Origin: Coix lacryma-jobi var. lacryma-jobi
Lineage: Eukaryota; Streptophyta; Magnoliopsida; Poales; Poaceae
Length of the DNA: 64,000 nucleotides
Assembly (NCBI GenBank): GCA_009763385.1
Contig: CM019831.1
Location: 115,913,432-115,977,431 of the forward strand
Direction of reading: 5' to 3'
In this document: one piece after another, positions 11,276 through 23,186 of the stretch
Numbering within the stretch: position 1 is the first letter of the stretch
How the letters are laid out: the number at the start of each line of letters is the position of its first letter
The notes under the pieces: generated by a model
The model's database searches: none
Told to the model about the DNA's origin: nothing
What the model saw: the letters and a program-made list of their open reading frames with translations, nothing else
Made by a program: the position numbers and the translations under genes

Positions 11276-11613
11276 GGCATCTCCAATAGTTTGGAAAAAT
11301 AATTTGTTATCCTTGTTTTATTGAGAAAAGAAAAAAAAACGTTCTCCAACAGATTGATATATGACTTGCTAAATTTTTCAAGTTGGAATCAGAGGCAACC
11401 TACTTGGTATATTTACTAAGTCAGTTTCACTTGTTATCCGGAGTTTCTTTCTCTTTTGCCACCGTCGCCACTTCTCTTGCGCCTACTTTTTTATGTTATT
11501 TTTATCAAAATATTGGAGGTACATGAAAAATTCACTTGCCAAAAGTTTTAACAAGTTGCTAAATAAAATTTTTTTCCAAATCAATTTTTTTTCCAAACAA
11601 TTGGAGATGCTCT
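11276..11613. mobile_element. MITE with GGCATCTCCAAT termini (copy 2, inverted)
   Basis: The ends GGCATCTCCAATAGTTTGG and CCAAACAATTGGAGATGCTC are complementary. Internal blocks such as TATCCTTGTTTTATTGAGAAAAG and CTTGCCAAAAGTTTTAACAAG match copy 1 (9419-9796) in reverse complement. It is a separate insertion of the same family. Confidence 0.65.
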
Positions 11614-11641
11614 AAGATGGCCACAGCCGACAGGCCACACA

Positions 11642-14600
11642 TGAAACATTCTCAATTTTCCGCGAAGAGAAAATCCACAGAATGAGTTATAATATGACAA
11701 ATCAAGAACTGATCTTATCAATTATCATATATCAGTCGATATCACAGTCATACATCGTAAAATTACATGGTTATAAGCATTATATCGTTGGAGTATCACC
11801 TATTACAGAGTTTATTCTAGCGGAAGTCTATCGAGTAAAGGCTCCTCCTTCATGGGCATCATCGGAGTTGTCGTAGCGCAGCATCGACCGGATCCTCCGA
11901 ACCAAACTTGAGCGTAGGCACGAAACCTCCTATTCCTCCTAGAGTCAGTACTTCTGAAGCAGGAAAATCTGCACACCGCCAGATGTGTGCAGGCCATGGT
12001 CAACACCGATGAGCTTTAGTGGAAAAGATAAAACAAGGGATCTGGCGATCCTAAGATTTGGCTGTGGATTTGTATCCTAGCGCATGAGCAGTAATCAATA
12101 CAATAATGTTATCAAGTTTTAACACATTCTCATTCACACACATCCACATCCACCCATCATATCCACATCCATCCCAATCATCACCACACCATCACCTCAC
12201 CTTATCTCACACACTCACTCAGGTCGACAAAGGCCAGCTCCCTCCCAGCCTTGTCTCAACGGCCCGCAGCCTCACACCAGGCTCACGGCCGACACTCACA
12301 TACCAGGGGGAGAAAAGAGAACTCTCACTAGTCGGAAAGCTGGTCAGGGAAAAGGGCCGCAGCCAACGAATTGGCTAACGTATTGATCGATCAACCATAC
12401 ACTCTGCAGAGGTTCTACAATATCCACAAGATCACCATCGTCGGCACCCTAGGTGTGCCTAGGCGGATATCGGTCGCTTGCCAGCCTAGAGTAATGCCAC
12501 CCTACCACTCAGCCCTGGAATCATCCCAAGTCCGTCTGAGATGGCTAAGTCTGTGAAGTCACGTTCGTCCCCCTAAATCCGTCCGGGGCCGTGATCGTCT
12601 CGGAAGGGTGTGGGACTCCCATGCCCGTACCTTCCTCGCACTCTCTCGCCTAGCAGTAGTGGCATTGCTCTACCAGGTAGTCCGACCATCCCCGTCCATA
12701 AGGAGCGAGTGACATGTAAAGGTATTCCCCGTGGTCAGGTTCCCGCTCCACCTAGGGTGACTAAGCCAAAATGTCTTCTCAAAGGTTTTCATTATCCGTG
12801 CCACCATAGCACGCTCCTGACCCGGGCTCCACCAGCGGCTCACACTCGGATCCACCTCAAGTCACCACTTAACCCGCCACAGGTTTCACATCCACAGGGG
12901 CATCCAGATCTGCCCCACGGCAAGACTCGCACTAGGCTCGTCGTATATTCCGGCTCGGTCGACACAACCCTCACCCTCCACACACCCAAGTCACACACGC
13001 AGCACGCTCATCCATCACCAAGTCTGGCATCACCCGCCAAACCATTCCCAAGGGTTCACCATCCGCATCACATCTCAGATATAATACGAAGTGGAGTTAA
13101 TAATATAATGGTGAATCATGCAAGCAAGCAGACGAGTAACCAGGAATAACTGAGCGAATGCGCAAAGCAGGGTGTTGTTGTAGAGTGGGTTGCAATCAGG
13201 TAATAATGGCTTGGGTAGTATCATGCATCAATATACTAGCAAAGGAATAAATATAAAGCACTAGCTAGTCTACATATTTGCAATGTCTAATAGGATTCTC
13301 TAAAAAGAGGGTGCTGCCATGACACCTGCGAAGTAGTCGTAGTCGTGGTTAATTATTCCCCGTTGGTGTTCCATTAGCGAGGTCGTCTCCTCCTGAGTTG
13401 ACTCCATGTCGTAGCCCTTGTCGTCGTTCATGCTCTCTCGGTCCAATCGTATGCTACTCCACGAAATAACTCACAAGGCAAGAGAACACTCACACCATAA
13501 TTGAAAAGACAACAAGATGTAGGAAGATCCCTTAACACCAACGAGACACTAACATACACAAGGTTTAGCCCTCTCGGCGGTTGTCCGATTTCCTCGGGCT
13601 AAGAACAAGGTGGTGGTTTGCTAGTTTATGTCTTGGTCAAGCCAATACGGCTTTATGACATAGGGTTCAAACCAAGGCTCATCCTTAGCAAACACCGCGG
13701 CTCACATCCTTCGATTTGATCGTCATTTAATAGGGCGGAAATCGGAGGATGGGCCTAACGAATAAAGATCTACGGGGTTCAACTCTTGTAGCCTTATCCC
13801 AAAGGTCAATTGATCATAAGAACGATCAACACTATTGTGACTTGACTCCAAGGTACCTTGGCTTGCCCGCTATGGCAAAAGCGGTAGCGCAAAGGATTGG
13901 AGATCTACAATCCTCTTGATCCATACGACACGGTACATCGGGAACCAAGACTCAGGGTCACTCATAAGAGCGGGGTTGGCTCAGCACATCTATGTCATGC
14001 TCTTAGGCACATTTCTAAAGAAATGTGTTTAGGTGGTCGATCGAGTCGACGTGCGGGGTCCCGAGATACAACATAGACCATAGCTTTGCTAACAAAAGGA
14101 ATAGCAAGAGTACAAATATATAAGTCAAAGATTCATTCCAACGCACACGTCATGGTAGAAGACGGGGTGTTGGAAGGAGTGGCACAATATAAGATGCAAG
14201 TGCGCAAACTACTTGTAGCGTACCCGACCGGGGTGCTCTGGCACTAAGTCATTCCCAGATTCGTAGCGGTGCGGTTGTCACCGCGAGAATCAAGATATGA
14301 AGTGGTCAACAGGTACAAGCATACAAGAGTTTGTGCACGAAGAAGCATAAGAGCGTAGCTCCATGGTCATGGCGAGGTGTACTCGTGACCACAAGATACA
14401 CTAATAAGGGCCGTGTTACATTCGGCTTCACGGCCATGGCGAGACAGGTCCCGCGATCGTAACGTCCGAATGAGGTACGATCCCTCCGCCAGCTTTAAAG
14501 GCTCGGCTCACACAGACAAACACACAAACATCCAACAGTACAACGAATAGATCCATAAAGCGACACAAAGACACATCGACAAAATAAGTGGAGTAGCACA

Positions 14601-17301
14601 TTCCCATAGCATGAGATTGGATGGATCCTGTATCACAAATGCATATACAGGTGGTCGTGAGAACGAGATATACCATGAGTACAGATAGATATACAAGAGA
14701 CTTTCCAGGGGCTTGGTAAGTCGACGTTAAGATAACAAAGGTCCCAGGGGTCATGGTGGCGGTATACAGGGTCGCGGGGTCTCCTCAATCGTCATAAGCT
14801 ATGGTTTCCATCAGGGCACCCTATGGTCGAAGATGAGAATAGAATTACCTTGTCGTCCAGCATGTCGACTAGGGTTCGTTCCATTCGGTCTAAACACGTC
14901 GTGGTCATGGTTTCGTCATGGGCATACGTCTGGGGCAGTCAATAACACGCCGGTGTTCTTGGAACACCGAGTGTTCGATTTGGCTTGGGTCGGTCGTGTG
15001 TGTGCAAGAGTGTTCATCGGTCGGAATTGGCCTCGGTCTACGCGTTCAGTTCGGCAAGCAGTGGTCAGGGGTTGGAAGAGAGGAACGTTTTAGCTAACCG
15101 TGGTTCATCGTGTAATCATAGACGACGTTGCTTGGCATCTAGGTCTTGGCATCGTGGTGCCATCCACTTAACTCGTCTTTCGTCCTTTGCACGTGGTGCA
15201 TCTGGAGGGAATGGATTTGATCGTAGATACTAGTTGATTGATACGGGATATCAAGTGATAGCGAGGACAAGAAAAGTAGCCGACACGATGGCACGGGCAG
15301 GCATGGATGATACGATGAGTCGTATTACAAGGATGAATCAAATGCATGCACAGGATATGAAAATGTCTTCGACTTGTAGCGGACTTCGGACGCGTGTGGA
15401 GTGTCGAGGTCCGTCGTGACTTGATCCGATGCATCCAGGCTGGTTGTGGCAGGCTGCATACGGTCGAGAGGCTGCTGGAGGGCGTCCTGGTCGGCGAAGG
15501 GCGCCACAAGTCCGACTGCTTTCCTGTGACAGTGTATACAACGACACGAAGGCCGGTTTCATTCATCGACGATAACGACGGCAAGATGGAGATGGTGAAT
15601 GGCAGGGGCTTTGGCGTTGCTGGCTCACCGGCAGGAAGTATTGGGGGTGCTTCTGTTGTTGGGTACTGTTCTGACGAGGAGAATGCTGCGACGAGGAGGA
15701 AGAGCCCGTTGGCAACAGCAGGGGCTCGACGAGGTGAGGCCGAGATGGCGGCGATGAGCGAGGCGGCGTCGAGGCATGACCCCAGGGCACGACGTCGAGG
15801 CGCTGAGAGCCGCGGCCGGCCTGGGCAACCGCAGGTGAGGTACTGTAAGGTGGAGGCGACCGGCTGCGGCCACGGCGAGGACTCGACGTCGGGGAGGAGC
15901 GTGGCGAAGTAGCAGCACGTCGGAGTGGTCGGAGAGCACGACCGAGGCGGAGATGGAGCTCGTGGTCGGCCGGAGGAGGTCGGTAGTTGGCGTGGGAGGC
16001 CGAGGCACGGCTGGGCGACGTTCGGTGCGACGCGGAGGGTGCTCGACGAGGCGGTGCTGCTCCGACAAGGTCTTGACGAGGAAGAGCGAAGAAGTGGAAT
16101 GGGTCGTGGGCGACGTCGTCGGTCGCGGCGCCGGGGCAGGCTGCGGCTTCCTTGGTCGATGCACAGGCGAAGAAGAGGCATCAAGGATGCCATGACGCAT
16201 TCGAGGCTGGCTTCAGGCGGCCGCGTGCAACAGCTACGGCCGGGACGGGTGCTTTGCGGCCATGGCCACGGTGTGGCGCGGCGCGGCGCGTCGCGGAGCA
16301 GAGGAGAGCGGTCGGCTGCAGGTGCGAGCAGAGAGGGAGGGAGAAGCTGGCGACGTCTTGGGGAAGAAGGGAGGGAGCAACGGCTTGCTCGGCTTAATAC
16401 CACGGTGCGGCTAGGGCTTCAAGGGTTCTCCGTTCATCCTCGACGTTCGTGCCCATTCCGGGACACGCGGCACGCATCCCGCGGTGAGGCAGAGCAGGTG
16501 GCACGGGCACGCGCGCTTTGCGTGGCAGGGGCAGGGAGAGGTTGCGCGCGGGTTGGCTCGCGCGCGGGCGCAGCTTTGCGGTCGGCGGCGCGGCTGGGCC
16601 AGTTGGGCCAAGGGGAGGGGGCGCGACCGACTGGGCCTGGCGCTTGGGTTGGGCCAGCAGAGAAGAGGGAGCGAGCGGGCCTACAGGGGAGAGAGGAAAC
16701 GGCTGCTGGGCCAAGGGCCCGTGCGGAAGGGGGAGAGAGAGAGTTGGGCCGCGAGCGGCTTTAGCAGTCAGCTGGGCTGGGTCTGCGCGTGGAAAAAGAG
16801 AGGGAGGGGAGATGGGCCGGATGGGAGGTGTTTTGGTCCAAGAGAAGGAATGAGATTTGCCATTTGATTTAGAGGAGGTTTGGATGGAATTCGTAGGAGT
16901 TTTAAGACGGATTCTCGAAGGGAGTTTGGAAAGGCTCACAACTCGAAAAGTGAGGAGAAAGGGAAAAGGTTTTTTCCCTGAGTTACGAATTATTATACCT
17001 CGAAGATTCTTTGAGCGGGAACAAGAGGGACCGGGAAGAGTTGGAATGTGGTCTTGATAGAAAGTCGGGGGTCATCGAGCGAGACTCGAGATAGTTGCAA
17101 GAGAAATTCATGGAGGTTGCTATGATCATGTGCTCTCCAACATAAGACTAGAGTTGTAAAAGATTCTCTGGCAAACTCCTACAAGCAATACTATATGAAT
17201 GCAACAATTTATTAATAAATTGTTCCCGGTTCAGGTAGCAACTAAATGCTCCACATAATCACAGAAAAATTTTAAAAAATCCGAATTTTTGGGTCGTTAC
17301 A
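11642..17301 (-). mobile_element. probable solo LTR of a Tekay/Del-like gypsy element
   Basis: Read on the minus strand, the block begins TGTAACGACCCAAAAATTC (17,301 downward), a start typical of Del/Tekay LTRs, and appears to end GAGAATGTTTCA at 11,642. The candidate duplications are ACACA (11,637-11,641) and ACACG (17,302-17,306), one mismatch. The order of parts (AT-rich, GC-rich 15.5-16.9 kb, then C-rich 12.1-13.1 kb) parallels the 4.3-kb LTRs of the element at 37-52 kb. No gag or pol domain lies inside. The many ORFs in the GC-rich part have no recognisable domain and are probably leader sequence. The 11,642 end is less certain than the 17,301 end. Confidence 0.5.
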
Positions 17302-17882
17302 ACACGGCCCCGGGCTGCTAGGCAGAACCGAAGGTACCAAACACGGTTCCTTTGGTAGTGATAGAGATTGCAGAATGTAACGTAGAGCCCCATACCGAGG
17401 AGCACGTACAACAACAATATATGTTCTCTGGCCTCTTGGGTACCTGTAGCTAGCTCGTTGCAAGCTGCTGCTGCTCCCGCATGCAGGAAATCTTGGCACA
17501 GAGAGGCCATGGGCATGGCATGGCATGGCATGACATGAGAGATGGAGACTGACTGCGAGCGGGCACAGCACACGTGACCACTTGAAGATCTCGGGCAGGT
17601 TGCTTGCATGCATCGGCGCCAATCACAGTGTGCGGGTACGTGCTCCAGGCCCAGGTGCTTCGCATTTACTCGCATCTCGCATGGCATCCGATCGATCCAA
17701 CAGCATTATTGATTTATTGGTGAACTGCATTGCATGCATGTGGACTCGTCCACGACCACAGCACAATAGTACAATATACTACTACTGCAACTGCAAGGAG
17801 ATAATAATAGAGCCATGCATTTTATTACTACTCTTTATTTATTATTACTCTCTGGATCAGAGTCTGCACATGCATGCACGTA
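17302..17882. other. intergenic sequence
   Basis: Unique-looking DNA with a tandem GGCATGGCATGGCATG tract near 17,513-17,530 and many GCATGC words. No gene is supported. Confidence 0.5.
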
Positions 17883-18101
17883 CTTCCTCAGTCCCAAATT
17901 ATTTGTCGTTTTCAGTTTCCGTATCTTAAGTTTAACTCGATTTATAGAAAAATACGTGTAATATTTATATCTTTAAATAAATTTGTTAAAAACTAGATAC
18001 TAATTATAATACTATATAATCGATCATATTTATTATTTATAAAATTACCGGTATTTGTTTCTCGGGAACCGAAAACGATAGATATTTTGGGACGGAGGGA
18101 G
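17883..18101. mobile_element. Stowaway-type MITE
   Basis: The ends CTTCCTCAGTCCCAAATTAT and ATATTTTGGGACGGAGGGAG are flanked by TA (17,881-17,882 and 18,102-18,103). Short internal complementarity (TCGTTTTCAGTTTCC against GGAACCGAAAACGA) supports a foldback element. Confidence 0.85.
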
Positions 18102-18103
18102 TA

Positions 18104-18490
18104 CGTGTATATATGTGTGTCAGTGTGTGAGAGAGACGGGAATTTTACTACACATGTATGCATGCGGCTGCTTTTAGATCGATCGAGAGAGTATTTGGCG
18201 GGTTAATTACGTACGATCTTTAACAGCTACTGCATGCATATAACTGTGGACTGTGGTACACCTTAATCTATCCCCCAGTCATATCACCTGCATGCACATA
18301 CATATATATATACATATCGAGAGCGACGTATTGTACGTGTTGTTTACTTTTGCCGTGCGAGGTATTTAACCCCCCGGGCCCCGGTACACGACGACTACAC
18401 CATGCACGACGACTACCTGACCGAAGAGCGGAAGAGCTGATCGATCTCAGCTGCTCAGCTCCCCAACGCATATGCATGCACAGTAGTACT

Positions 18491-18492
<2 letters not shown>
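18104..18492. other. intergenic sequence
   Basis: DNA between the Stowaway element and the (TA)n tract. No gene or repeat border is recognised. Confidence 0.4.

Positions 18493-18564
<72 letters not shown>
18493..18564. repeat. (TA)n microsatellite at the CACTA insertion site
   Basis: About 36 uninterrupted TA units end one base before the TCG duplication of the CACTA element. Confidence 0.95.
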
Positions 18565-18567
<3 letters not shown>

Positions 18568-18568
18568 G

Positions 18569-18815
18569 CACTACTACAGAAACATGCCTTTAGCCCCGGT
18601 CGGCAAGGGCCTTTAGCCCCGGTTACCGAGCCGGGACTACGCTTCCGGGACTAAAGGCCCCCCTTTAGTCCCGGCTCCGGCCACCGGGGCTAAAGCCCCC
18701 CTTTAGTCCCGGTTGGTAATACCAGCCGGGACTAAAGGGTGCTGCCAGCGGTGCAACGCAGCAGCACCCTTTAGCCCCGGCTGATATTACCAGCCGGGAT
18801 TAAAGGGTCCCCTGG
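18569..18815. repeat. left TIR and subterminal repeat array of the CACTA element
   Basis: A 13-bp TIR is followed by about ten copies of CCTTTAG(T/C)CCCGG in both orientations. Several face each other closely, for example around 18,701-18,740, where CCTTTAGTCCCGGTTGGT meets ACCAGCCGGGACTAAAGG with almost no loop. Confidence 0.9.
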
Positions 18816-18958
18816 TTTTTCCTTTTTTTTCATTTCAGTTCTGTTTATTTATTTAATAGGTTTTCTAATATATATTCTTTGCTGCTAATATATATAATTA
18901 TATATATTAGAAGCATAACACAATAAGCTTATTGCATGCACATATAATTGAACTATAG

Positions 18959-18995
<37 letters not shown>

Positions 18996-19101
18996 ATTAC
19001 AAACAATTTACATATAGGAGTTGTCTAAATATCTATCTACACAAGTTGTACTCCAAAGTTAGTACTGTAAACCTATTACAAGTTGTACTCCATCTAAAGA
19101 T
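18816..19101. other. AT-rich 3' flank of the CACTA gene 2
   Basis: Non-coding DNA between the subterminal array and the stop codon of the ULP1-like gene. It includes a (TA)n tract at about 18,963-18,993. It probably holds the polyadenylation region. Confidence 0.4.
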
Positions 19102-22100
19102 CTACAGGGCATACAAATGATCATCATTGTTTGGAATCAACTTCTCGTTGGTATTATAGTAGAACTCGCCGTTTGGATTTATGACTTGTTCCCGAAGAAA
19201 TCCTGCTATTGTCTCTTGTATTGCTTTCAATTGACCTTGTAGCATCACTTTTTGCTTCAACCAGTCAGTCTTCAATTGGAATTAAAAAGATATTAGTTAT
19301 ATCTATATTATCAATATTAAGTCTATAAAAAATAAAAAGAAACATGTTACATACTTTGATGATTTCTTCAGGAATTCTATTTGATTCTATCATCATGTAC
19401 TCGCAAACATAGAATCCACATAAGTTGGTACCCTGTTTTTGTCTCAAAATCCACTGTAGAATGAAAAGATTCATCTCGTAATAAAGATATGATATATGAC
19501 ATGATATAATAAAGATACACGTACATTGACGAAGGTGTAAACTTACTGGTAGTCGTGACTTTATTGTAAGTGGGGCCTTACACTGACTCATATGTTCCCG
19601 AGCAATGAATTTTTCCCAAACCCTAATCCGGCCAATGAAACATTAATAGTTGGATCATTATTTATTAATTAGTATACATATATACAAGCTTAGTCTATAC
19701 TTTAAGCATGCAAGCTAGGGATCGAAAAATTACCTTTGGAGGATGTTTATCATATCTTGGTAATCTTCTTGCGGTTTGCTCAACGAGTCATAGATTAACA
19801 CATTGCTGTGTTTGAGATCGATGACCATCAATATCCAGTGATAGTTGTTCATACACATGATTCATATATATATATATTATTAGGGTTAAGTAAAATAAAA
19901 TGTGCACATACTTATTATTAACTATATATGTCTCACGCACTTAAAGTTGTATGGGAAGAGAATTCTTTCTCTATCTTTTTGGTTCACGAAGAACCTCATG
20001 AGATTCATACACGACTCATCGCTCCAAGTCGCTGAAGGGTTTGGAGCCTTGAAAATAACATATGGATCAACAAACCCAACAGAATTGTCATGTTTATCTC
20101 TGAGCTGAGTCATCTGATACCTGCAAAATATCGAGTCGATCCACAAGTATGTGTGTAAGAATACTACGTACTATATACACATACTAGAGAGTTCAATGAA
20201 AACTATAAAAGAAACACTTACAAACAATAGCAGCTAAGGAGCGATTTGTCCAGTGCGTCCATATGACATAGCTGGTGTAATTCCTCCATCTGGACTAAGA
20301 TTAGGTCATCGCCACGGAAGTAGTGATGGTTCCGAATTCGGACAGAAATCCAATTGACATCACCGTCTTTAGAACCCTCCATGCACCATTTGTTGATTGC
20401 AAACATCTGCGTACCAAGTACATGTAAGTGATTGGGGTTCATTAGACTCCTGCCCGGTGCAAAATTTCTGCTCCATTCATCAACTACTTCCGCTCGTGGA
20501 AACTCCAGCCCAGTAGCAATATTTTTCATGGTGTCGTACGGGAGACCGCTGTCAATGAATTTTTTCCATTGAGTCCATCTCAGACAAAGTGGTCTCTCCA
20601 GATTTACTCTGTACTCTGCACATGTTTGAACCATACTGATTTTGCACAACTAACGGGGACAAAGGTCTTGATGTTTCCCCGAGCTGTGGAACACCCTTTC
20701 CCACTTTCTTCTTGCTGGATTGTTGTTCTTTTGCGGACTTCATAAGAGAGCGTTCGTAATCTGATTTTCGCGGAGCGTTTCGGGCTTCACGCATCTTGAT
20801 ACCATGTTGGTCCACCCTTTTCCTTAACTCCTGTGGGTTTAACAAGAGGTAAGGCTTCTCCAGGTTCCTCTTCGCTTTAGCAGCGGCGTCACATTCATCT
20901 AAAAATTTTCGCACATATTTTTTCACCGTAATTTCTAACTCCTCATCAGTCTTTTCATAAGCTAATTTCTCTTGGGCTTTTTTTCCTGATGCAGGAACCT
21001 TCTTCTTTGGAGGTGCGGCCTTTGGTTCTGTAGCGGCAGACCGCTTCTTAGGGCCGCGCGGTAGAGGCGGGGGTGTTGGAGCCCGCGGTGGAGGTTGTGG
21101 CGTTGGAGCCCGCGGTGGAGGAGATGGTGGGCCCGGTGGCGGTGTTGGAGCCTGCGGTGGAGGTTATGGCGTTGGAGCCCGCGGTGGAGGAGATGGTGGG
21201 GCCGGTGGAGATCTTTGTGCAGGAGATGGGGTTGAAGCCGTGTCCTCCAACACATCGTCACCGCCCGCAGCACTCTGATGCGCTGGGGAATAATGACGAA
21301 CTGGACTATAGTTCCTGCTACGCAAAACAACAAATGATGTGAGCATCCAACTAATATATACATATAGGAAGTTAGTGTAATAAAAATTGTTTCTCATTCA
21401 CGCGCACACTACCTATGGTGGGGATCTTGATCAGTAGGAGGAGGTTGCGGCGGTGACACTCCAGGAATAATAATGAAGCGCTTGCACCAGCAAATAAATG
21501 TCTTCTCCGCTTCACCTAAAGTCTTCTCCCCATCTCCCTCTTCGATTTCCAGTGCCACGCTGCCACAACCTGTCTCAACCCTATCCACAGAGACGCTAGC
21601 GTATCCGGCTGGCACTGGTTGACCATGGATTCTTGGTTTTCTTGTGCCGTCGATAGGGTTTACAACACCGACAGCCACCTTTTTTGTGGCATTTCTATCT
21701 GGAATGTGCAGCTCACAAGTAGTAAAAGGTTCTTTAATGTCATCCACGGGGAAGCGTAGCTTGGAGTTATCTTGAATGGTTGGTACTTCCGTGGAGGCGC
21801 AGCTGCTTTTCATCTGACCTAGGGGGCTAATGTTCACTTGAGGCTGTTGTGATGATGTACCTTGCCCACTCGTCATTTGACTAAGTGCCGCTTGCACTTG
21901 CCTTTTGATTTCCTCCTGCACCCATTCTTCACGAGATTTCTCACGCTCTTGTGTTTGAAGAACATACTCCTCCAACTTGAAGAGTCGCTCTGCCTCCTCG
22001 TCCTTCTTTCTCTGGCGGCTTCTGTAACTTTCTCGATCCGCTTCGAAGGAATGCAGCCACGAAACGACCCCAAAGCCTCTCGTACGCCCACCGTGCTCAG

Positions 22101-23186
22101 GATTCTCCAGCGCGTACGTGAGTTCATCCTTCTCTCTGTTGGGCTTGAACTCGCCAGCCAACACCGCACTTCGTGCTTGAACTAGCCTCTGTGCTGCTCT
22201 TGAAATTTGTGGGCCCCAATCAAGCTCCCCGTCATTAGGGTTTATGGTTCCCCCATGAGCGTAGAACCAATTTCTGGACTGTTCACTCCAATTTCTTCTT
22301 ATTGTCTCCGGGACTACCCCCTGGCAAGCATCTCCTGTTCTTGTCTCTCCCACTTTGGAAGGGCGGCCTTATAGCCACCTGATCCTAAATGATGGTGGTA
22401 TTTCTTCTGAGCTGCATTCTGTTTGTTTACTCTGACCCAGGCCTCGCTCTCTTGTGATCTTTTGTACTGTACAAATTCATCCCAATTGGCCCTTATCTTG
22501 ACATACACCGTAGAGTTGAAATCTGGCGTCTCGTTCTTCAGCACAAACTTGTGGTACAATTTCTTCTTCCAGTCCTGAAAAAGTGTGGCCATCTTCTTCA
22601 TTGTCCACTCCCGAATTCGTCTCAGCAGCTCCTCATCTTCTGTGTCGAACGAGAAATGAGCTTGGATGTCATCCCAGACTAGCTGCTTGTCAAGATTGGA
22701 GACATAACTGATCTCGGGAGCACTTCGCCTCTCTTTCCATTCACGGGCACTTATCGGAATCCGATCTCTCACAAGGAACCCACAGTGAAAGACATATTTC
22801 TATGCATGGGGTCCTAGTGGTTGGCCTGTAGCCATATCGAATTCGGAGATTACATGACGGCCCTTCAACGGCCTCTTCGGTCCTCGTTTTGGTCTGCTCT
22901 GCCTCGTCGCAGACGTCGATCCAGACGGCTACACATAGGTAAAGACACGATGATGAAACCCTAATACAAGTTGCTAATCAAGTAATAAAGTAAATGTAAA
23001 CCCTAACACGACATATTGTATATATACCTCGCCTGTATTGCCTTCTTTCATCTCAACTTGTTGTTCAGGGGGATTTTCATCATGCGTGGTCATGTCTTCG
23101 TAATTCAATAAGTATTGATTCCCGTCATCGTCGCCGGCGATGATATTCATCATTTCCTCCTCCATGTTCTCGTTTGGGTCGGTCAT
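19102..23186 (-). pseudogene. CACTA gene 2: Ptta/En/Spm protein with ULP1-like cysteine protease end (broken)
   Basis: The gene reads from ATG at 23,186 (MTDPNENMEEEMMN) to TAG at 19,102-19,104 with several introns. The middle part (22,772-21,409) matches plant En/Spm accessory proteins: WFYAHGG, a GGRTRGFG segment and a Lys/Glu-rich helix. A Pro-rich linker lies near 21,050-21,290. The C-terminal part is a C48/ULP1 protease: YHWILMVIDL with the catalytic His (near 19,840), the Asp in LIYDSL, and the Gln/Cys motif QKQGTNLCGFYVCEYM (19,383-19,445). The catalytic residues survive, but TAG at 22,800-22,802, TAA at 21,164-21,166, a frameshift in a G5 run (22,317-22,321) and another near 20,650-20,680 break it. 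A splice acceptor before the His exon is not obvious. The family's role is inferred: possibly removal of SUMO-like tags, or DNA binding with the transposase. Confidence 0.75.

Noticed and set aside
15168..16854. Long ORFs of up to 411 codons on both strands in the GC-rich part of the solo LTR
   Set aside because: Overlapping frames on both strands with low-complexity Arg/Pro/Ser/Gly content, typical of GC bias in an LTR leader.
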